Assembly: GCA_009930275.1 (NCBI GenBank)
Contig: RZYP01000058.1
Coordinates: 1 to 10,806 of the forward strand
Source of the DNA: Negativicutes bacterium
GTDB lineage: Bacteria > Bacillota_C > Negativicutes > Acidaminococcales > Acidaminococcaceae
Length of the DNA: 10,806 nucleotides
Direction: 5' to 3'
Each line of letters starts with the position of its first letter. The first letter of the stretch is position 1. The position numbers and the translations under genes were made by a program. This document shows positions 7,810 through 10,806 of the stretch, one piece after another. The notes under the pieces were generated by a model. The model did no database searches and was not told the DNA's origin. It saw nothing but the letters and a program-made list of their open reading frames with translations.

Positions 7810-8458
7810 ATTGTACCCTCCTATAATCCGTCAGGGGATATTCCCTTATTGGCGGCGGTAAAAAAGCCTTTATCTCCGGGTCGTAGACCCTGTTCACTGC
7901 AGTAATGCGAGACTGGCGGTCACTGCTTTCCATTAGTCCGCTCAGTTCGAAATCCCTTCTTTTTATCATGTTGTCCTTGACCATTGCCCACTCCGAAAAG
8001 ACTATAGGTTCTTTTTTGGCATCAAGCAAAGTGAGAGCATCGCCGCAGAGGATATTACGGGAAAGGATGAACCTGACAGCCATTCGGCATTCCTCATCTG
8101 TCTCTTTGCCGCAACAGCAGCTGTACTCAGACTCAAATATGTCAAAAAGACGCTTGCGACACTCATCCACGTTGTCTTCTAATAATTCCACGCCGTAAAT
8201 GCTCGACACAGCGATCACAGCATACTTTTCGTACTCAGAGGGTGATTTTGAATATCTTTTCCTTACAACCGTCAGTTTTCGCCTAAGTATTTCAGCCAGG
8301 AAATTACCGTCTCCGCAGGCAGGTTCAAGGAATCTACTGTCTATACGTTCAGTTTCGGCCTTGACGAGATCGAGCATGGCATTAACTTCGCGCTCTCCTG
8401 TGAATACCTCGCCATGGTCACTAACACGCTTTTTGGATTTGACTTTCGATCCCTTCAA
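7793..8458 (-). CDS. Methylase-like protein with AdoMet motif I but no NPPY
   Basis: This protein is 221 aa from the preferred TTG start at 8458. It opens with VSDHGEVFTGEREVNAMLDL, the same kind of EVFT lead-in as the neighbouring methylase. It then has motif I FLEPACGDGNFL (residues 43-54), a following acidic position in YGVELLEDN (about 88-96), and a NILCGDAL stretch (135-142), as in AdoMet-dependent methylases. It ends where motif IV should come: no NPPY, DPPY or SPPY is present, so it should not methylate DNA alone. It may be a cofactor-binding or scaffold subunit of the larger methylase. Start choice: AAAGGGG lies 10 bases before the TTG, whereas the GTG at 8500, which would add 14 residues, has no ribosome-binding site. 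It is the first gene of the four-gene cassette. Confidence 0.75.
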   Translation of the reverse strand: MKGSKVKSKKRVSDHGEVFTGEREVNAMLDLVKAETERIDSRFLEPACGDGNFLAEILRRKLTVVRKRYSKSPSEYEKYAVIAVSSIYGVELLEDNVDECRKRLFDIFESEYSCCCGKETDEECRMAVRFILSRNILCGDALTLLDAKKEPIVFSEWAMVKDNMIKRRDFELSGLMESSDRQSRITAVNRVYDPEIKAFLPPPIREYPLTDYRRVQYADDQ

Positions 8459-8505
8459 ACACGCTAGTCCCCTTTCAAAGTAAATCAGAAAAACAAGCAC
8501 TGTTC

Positions 8506-8544
8506 ACAATTTTAACATAACGTTAGTAATATAGTTTAAATTGT
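8506..8544. repeat. Inverted repeat upstream of the restriction cassette
   Basis: ACAATTTTAAC (8506-8516) and GTTTAAATTGT (8534-8544) are inverted copies matching at 10 of 11 positions, separated by 17 bases that include AACGTT. They sit 48-86 bases before the TTG start of the methylase-like gene, in an A+T-rich stretch where its promoter must lie. This is a candidate operator for a dimeric regulator. No convincing -35/-10 pair was found on the minus strand here. The rest of 8545-8630 shows nothing I can name. Confidence 0.45.
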
Positions 8545-8636
8545 AAAAATATTTTATCAATACGAAAGTATATCTGTTGTAGACATACAAGGGACCTGAC
8601 AGCATAGAATCTGCTGTGAAATTTGCTTTATATTTT

Positions 8637-8665
8637 TTGTTTACTTATTTCTTCATAGATATATT
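8637..8665 (+). promoter_or_regulatory. Sigma-70-type promoter of the small-ORF/phosphatase unit
   Basis: TTGTTT (8637-8642) and TATATT (8660-8665) are separated by exactly 17 bases, within A+T-rich DNA. Transcription would start near 8672, leaving a leader of about 60 bases before the ATG at 8735, which has the strong ribosome-binding site AAGGAGG (8721-8727). Confidence 0.6.
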
Positions 8666-8734
8666 CCATATGGACTCATGAATGCAAATAGCATCCATAA
8701 CATTAAATGTCCGCATATATAAGGAGGAATTATC

Positions 8735-8962
8735 ATGAGGTTTTTGTCGTCATTCTGCCCACAATTTAAAATTTTGCTAGTGTTGTTAAATGATCAGAGG
8801 TTATACGATACCCTGAATTCTGACATTAGCTTAACAGAGAAGGCTAATAAAGATGAAGATGTTTTAACAAAGGACATTGCCGAGACCGACCAAATAAACG
8901 TTGTGGAGCATGAAGAACTTAATATGGACCACCGAGAAGGAAACATCAGCGATAAGAATTGA
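8735..8962 (+). CDS. Small acidic protein of unknown function
   Basis: This is a 75-aa protein not recognised as any family. The ATG is preceded by AAGGAGG with a 7-base spacer and by a good promoter, so translation is likely. The first 24 residues are hydrophobic to basic (MRFLSSFCPQFKILLVLLND), too short and charged to be a confident signal or membrane segment. Residues 25-75 are polar and strongly acidic (many Asp and Glu), without Cys pairs or recognisable motifs, and may be disordered. The phosphatase gene follows 95 bases downstream with a long dyad between them. Possible roles are a regulator or partner of the phosphatase, a leader peptide, or a degraded gene. Its strong translation signals argue against the last. 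Confidence 0.5.
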   Translation: MRFLSSFCPQFKILLVLLNDQRLYDTLNSDISLTEKANKDEDVLTKDIAETDQINVVEHEELNMDHREGNISDKN

Positions 8963-8984
8963 ACATCTTACTGCACGGACTCGT

Positions 8985-9028
8985 TGCCTGATGGCATTAT
9001 TGCCGAAGCGGTATAATGTCGTCAGGCA
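8985..9028. repeat. Long imperfect dyad over a -10 box, upstream of the phosphatase gene
   Basis: TGCCTGATGGCATTAT (8985-9000) pairs with ATAATGTCGTCAGGCA (9013-9028) at 14 of 16 positions, and an inner CCG/CGG pair continues the stem around an AAG loop. A perfect TATAAT (9012-9017) lies in the right arm, with a poor -35 (CTGATG, 8988-8993, 18-base spacer). There is no T-run after it, so it is not a standard terminator. It could be an operator over an internal promoter, an mRNA leader structure, or a REP-like repeat. Confidence 0.55.
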
Positions 9029-9057
9029 CTATAGCATTCGGTTTGAGGGAGAACAAA

Positions 9058-9813
9058 ATGAAAATATTACTGGGCGGCACACAGGACATTGGTAGACGCG
9101 AGAACCAACAAGACGCATTTTATATTTCGACTCCAGCTTTTGGTCACACAGCGCAAGCTGACCGGAATCTTCTTGTCGTTTGCGATGGGATCGGCGGAGC
9201 CAGTTTCGGGAAGGAAGCCGCACAGATAGCATGTGAAGCGTTAAAGGGTTTCCTTATCACCGAGGACGAAATATATGATGTTCCTGAAGCACTGCTTCAG
9301 GCTGCGCGTTATGCAAATAATGAAGTCGTTGGTTTTATGATTAGCAGAGGTGTAAGAACTGTCGGCGGAACTACCCTTATTGCTGCACTTATAAAAAACG
9401 ACATGCTTTACTGGATCTCCGTGGGCGACAGCCACATATACCTCTTTTCTGATGCAGGGCTGGAGCAGATAAACGAGGATCACCTCTACGGCAACGTTCT
9501 TGATGCTGCAGTGGCAGAAGGTAAGATAGATAAAGCTTTTGCAGATAAACACCCAAGACGGGATTCGATCAGCAGCTTTATCGGCATATGGGAGCTTAAG
9601 GAGATTTCTTCCGGGAAAACCAGGCTATCGCCAGGGACTTCTGTTCTCCTCTGTACTGATGGTCTTTACAAGACGTTGAATGAAGATGAGATCATCGATG
9701 CTTATGACCCTGACCCGCAAAAATGGGCAAACGTACTGATAAAGGCTACTCTTGAAAAAGACGTTGCCTATCAGGATAACGTAACGATTGCGATCGCAAC
9801 GGCAAAGGAATGA
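9058..9813 (+). CDS. PP2C-family serine/threonine protein phosphatase
   Basis: This 251-aa cytoplasmic enzyme would remove phosphate from Ser/Thr of proteins using two metal ions. PP2C motifs occur in order: RRENQQDA (13-20, with Asn 16 and Asp 19), VCDGIGG (41-47, metal-binding Asp 43), GGTTL (103-107), VGDSHIY (122-128), CTDGL (199-203, metal-binding Asp) and DNVT (240-243). All metal-binding acids are present and the length is that of a single-domain bacterial PP2C such as PrpC/Stp, so it should be active. The start at 9058 has GAGGGAG about 7 bases upstream. The in-frame ATG at 9016 lies within the dyad and has no good ribosome-binding site. No kinase or FHA gene, the common PP2C partners, is present in the window. 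Its neighbours are two unknown small genes and defence loci, so a role in defence signalling is possible but unproven. Confidence 0.9.
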   Translation: MKILLGGTQDIGRRENQQDAFYISTPAFGHTAQADRNLLVVCDGIGGASFGKEAAQIACEALKGFLITEDEIYDVPEALLQAARYANNEVVGFMISRGVRTVGGTTLIAALIKNDMLYWISVGDSHIYLFSDAGLEQINEDHLYGNVLDAAVAEGKIDKAFADKHPRRDSISSFIGIWELKEISSGKTRLSPGTSVLLCTDGLYKTLNEDEIIDAYDPDPQKWANVLIKATLEKDVAYQDNVTIAIATAKE

Positions 9814-9823
9814 TTTCGTCAAC

Positions 9824-10054
9824 ATGAAAAGCACCAGTGAAGACACTTTCGATTTCACTTTGTATCCGAACCTGCTGTTACTACTCTGGGACAGGAAATG
9901 CAAGATCCTGGAGGCTGCTGAGGCATTTGACATCATTGACGAACGTCTCGCTAAATATATACGTCCGGAATGGCTTACAGACGAGGAGAAAAAAGTCATA
10001 CAGGTCCTTGCCGACCGGTTCGCAGCAGGTATCATCAATGGCTGGGATTCCTGA
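9824..10054 (+). CDS. Small helical protein of unknown function
   Basis: This 76-aa protein is not recognised. It starts 10 bases after the phosphatase stop; AAAGGAA at the end of the phosphatase gene is a distant (about 13-base) ribosome-binding site, so it is likely translated by coupling. The sequence looks mostly helical, with LYPNLLLLLWDRK (13-25) and a second half (about 30-70) rich in Ala, Glu, Lys and Leu. It has no signal peptide, Cys motif or membrane helix. The reading frame could be entered earlier at a TTG (9788), but that lies inside the phosphatase gene without a ribosome-binding site. The close spacing suggests that it works with the phosphatase. No terminator was seen between it and the AbiE genes. 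Confidence 0.55.
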   Translation: MKSTSEDTFDFTLYPNLLLLLWDRKCKILEAAEAFDIIDERLAKYIRPEWLTDEEKKVIQVLADRFAAGIINGWDS

Positions 10055-10113
10055 TCAGCGATTCGATACGCATGACAGAGACCGAATTAATTGCCGGTAT
10101 AGATCATCGCTTG

Positions 10114-10161
10114 TTGAACATTCACACTACATTATGCTATAGTTTGTAGCGTGAATGTTCA
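10114..10161 (+). promoter_or_regulatory. abiE promoter with 17-bp inverted-repeat operator
   Basis: TGAACATTCACACTACA (10115-10131) and TGTAGCGTGAATGTTCA (10145-10161) are inverted copies matching at 16 of 17 positions, 13 bases apart. A promoter lies on top: TTGAAC (10114-10119), 18 bases, TATAGT (10138-10143). The right arm ends 17 bases before the AbiEi start. AbiEi antitoxins of known systems repress their own operon by binding inverted repeats at the promoter, so this is the expected operator. Confidence 0.75.
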
Positions 10162-10178
10162 TGCAGGAGGTGACGGTT

Positions 10179-10772
10179 ATGAACGACTGCGAAATGATCT
10201 TGAAAATGCTTAAAGATGGCAAGGGGTTTATTACTGCTTCGGAGGTAACTGCAGCGGGAATTCAGCGGCGCGCGCTGGGCGAGCTTGTCACGACAAATCG
10301 TATATATCGCGTGGCAAGAGGAATCTATGCGCTGCCTGAAACGTGGGAAGACGAAATGTATTTCCTGCAATACCGTTTTTCAAAAGGCATTTTTTCCAAT
10401 GAAACGGCTTTGTATCTGCACGGACTTTCCGATCGCACTCCGATAAGCTACACTCTGACATTCCCCCACGGCTACAACGCCGCCGGACTTAAAAGACATA
10501 ATGCGAATTCAAAATTCGTAATACCCGAAATATATGATTTGGGTATTACAGAAAAACCCTCCCCTTGCGGGAATCCTCTTCGCATCTATAACGTGGAGAG
10601 GACACTGTGCGACATCGTAAAAGGTAAAAGCGCCTATGATATACAGCTTGTGACTCCGGCAATGAAAGCATATGCTGTTTCCAGGGAAAAGGATGTGGCA
10701 AAACTCCTGGAATACGCGGAACTGTTACGCGTAAAGCCCAGGATACTCAGATATATGGAGGTTTTGCTGTGA
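10179..10772 (+). CDS. abiEi: AbiEi-family antitoxin / autorepressor
   Basis: This 197-aa antitoxin belongs to a type IV (AbiE) toxin-antitoxin system. It neutralises the toxin without binding it and represses the operon. The N-terminal winged helix is about residues 5-55: ITASEVTAAGIQRRAL is the recognition-type helix region, and the wing ends in YRVARGIYALP. The C-terminal domain carries the family stretches SNETALYLHGLSD (73-85), YTLTFPHGY (91-99) and ERTLCDIV (140-147). The length is usual. The start at 10179 is set by a near-perfect AGGAGGTGA (10165-10173) 5 bases upstream; in-frame ATGs at 10155 and 10161 fall in the operator arm. The toxin gene start overlaps by 4 bases. Confidence 0.88.
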   Translation: MNDCEMILKMLKDGKGFITASEVTAAGIQRRALGELVTTNRIYRVARGIYALPETWEDEMYFLQYRFSKGIFSNETALYLHGLSDRTPISYTLTFPHGYNAAGLKRHNANSKFVIPEIYDLGITEKPSPCGNPLRIYNVERTLCDIVKGKSAYDIQLVTPAMKAYAVSREKDVAKLLEYAELLRVKPRILRYMEVLL

Positions 10773-10806
10773 TTACAAAAAACCCGATGCAATTGAAAGC
10801 GTTTAT
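10769..10806 (+). CDS. abiEii: AbiEii-family nucleotidyltransferase toxin, N-terminal start only
   Basis: Only 12 codons are inside the window, from a GTG at 10769 that overlaps the antitoxin stop (GTGA). GGAGG (10757-10761) is 7 bases upstream. The residues after the start (ITKNPMQLKAF) match the usual opening of AbiEii/AbiGii toxins, which often contains PMQLKA. The rest of the gene, with its nucleotidyltransferase motifs, lies beyond the right edge. The call rests on this short match and on the partner gene. Confidence 0.75.
   Translation, partial: MITKNPMQLKAF

Noticed and set aside
8459..8500. GTG start at 8500 for the methylase-like gene, adding 14 residues
   Set aside because: There is no ribosome-binding site before the GTG, while AAAGGGG precedes the TTG at 8458, and the extra residues (LVFLIYFERG) do not resemble the family's usual opening.
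9016..9057. ATG at 9016 as start of the phosphatase gene
   Set aside because: It lies in the arm of the dyad and overlaps the -10 box, with a poor ribosome-binding site; the ATG at 9058 has GAGGGAG and places the PP2C motifs at the normal distance.
9788..9823. TTG start for the 76-aa gene within the phosphatase end
   Set aside because: No ribosome-binding site, and the added residues are the out-of-frame reading of the phosphatase C-terminus.
10155..10178. ATGs at 10155 and 10161 as starts of AbiEi
   Set aside because: Both overlap the inverted-repeat operator, and the near-perfect AGGAGGTGA lies downstream of them, pointing to the ATG at 10179.

Overview
The window is an antiphage-defence island with few ordinary chromosomal genes. 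Base composition is mixed, roughly 30% to 55% G+C in stretches I counted by hand. Shine-Dalgarno sites are strong (GGAGG, AGGAGGTGA), GTG and TTG starts occur, and ATA and AGG codons are frequent. This suits an anaerobic, moderate-GC bacterium such as a member of the Firmicutes or Synergistota, but nothing here fixes the taxon. No rRNA, tRNA, CRISPR array or intact transposase was seen.

Left edge (1-1080): the N-terminal half of a six-helix membrane protein, probably a sensor kinase, runs off the left edge on the minus strand. Next comes a 50-codon plus-strand ORF that may be the tail of a degraded phage-type integrase, followed by a bidirectional terminator.

1136-2667 (minus): a compact two-gene CBASS operon. 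It encodes a CD-NTase (cyclic-nucleotide synthase) and a Cap15-type effector with two membrane helices and a beta-rich domain. Infection would trigger nucleotide synthesis, and the nucleotide would trigger membrane disruption.

2824-8458 (minus): four tightly packed genes, overlapping or 2 bases apart, that look like an unusual restriction-modification system. In transcription order they are a small methylase-like protein with an AdoMet motif but no NPPY, an Eco57I-type N6-adenine methylase with NPPY, an SF2 helicase with an N-terminal GIY-YIG-like domain, and a separate GIY-YIG nuclease with a DUF4357 tail. The specificity half of the methylase is strikingly A+T-rich compared with its flanks.

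8459-8734: a divergent regulatory region with an inverted repeat and a good plus-strand promoter.

8735-10054 (plus): a small acidic protein, a PP2C-family Ser/Thr phosphatase and a small helical protein, possibly one transcription unit. A long dyad covering a perfect -10 box lies in front of the phosphatase gene.

10179-10806 (plus): the start of an AbiE (type IV) toxin-antitoxin pair. The AbiEi antitoxin gene is complete and overlaps the start of the AbiEii toxin gene by 4 bases. A 17-bp inverted repeat over the promoter looks like the AbiEi operator.

Three known defence types (CBASS, restriction-modification, AbiE) therefore stand side by side. The least described parts are the four-gene methylase/helicase/GIY-YIG cassette and the phosphatase cassette.
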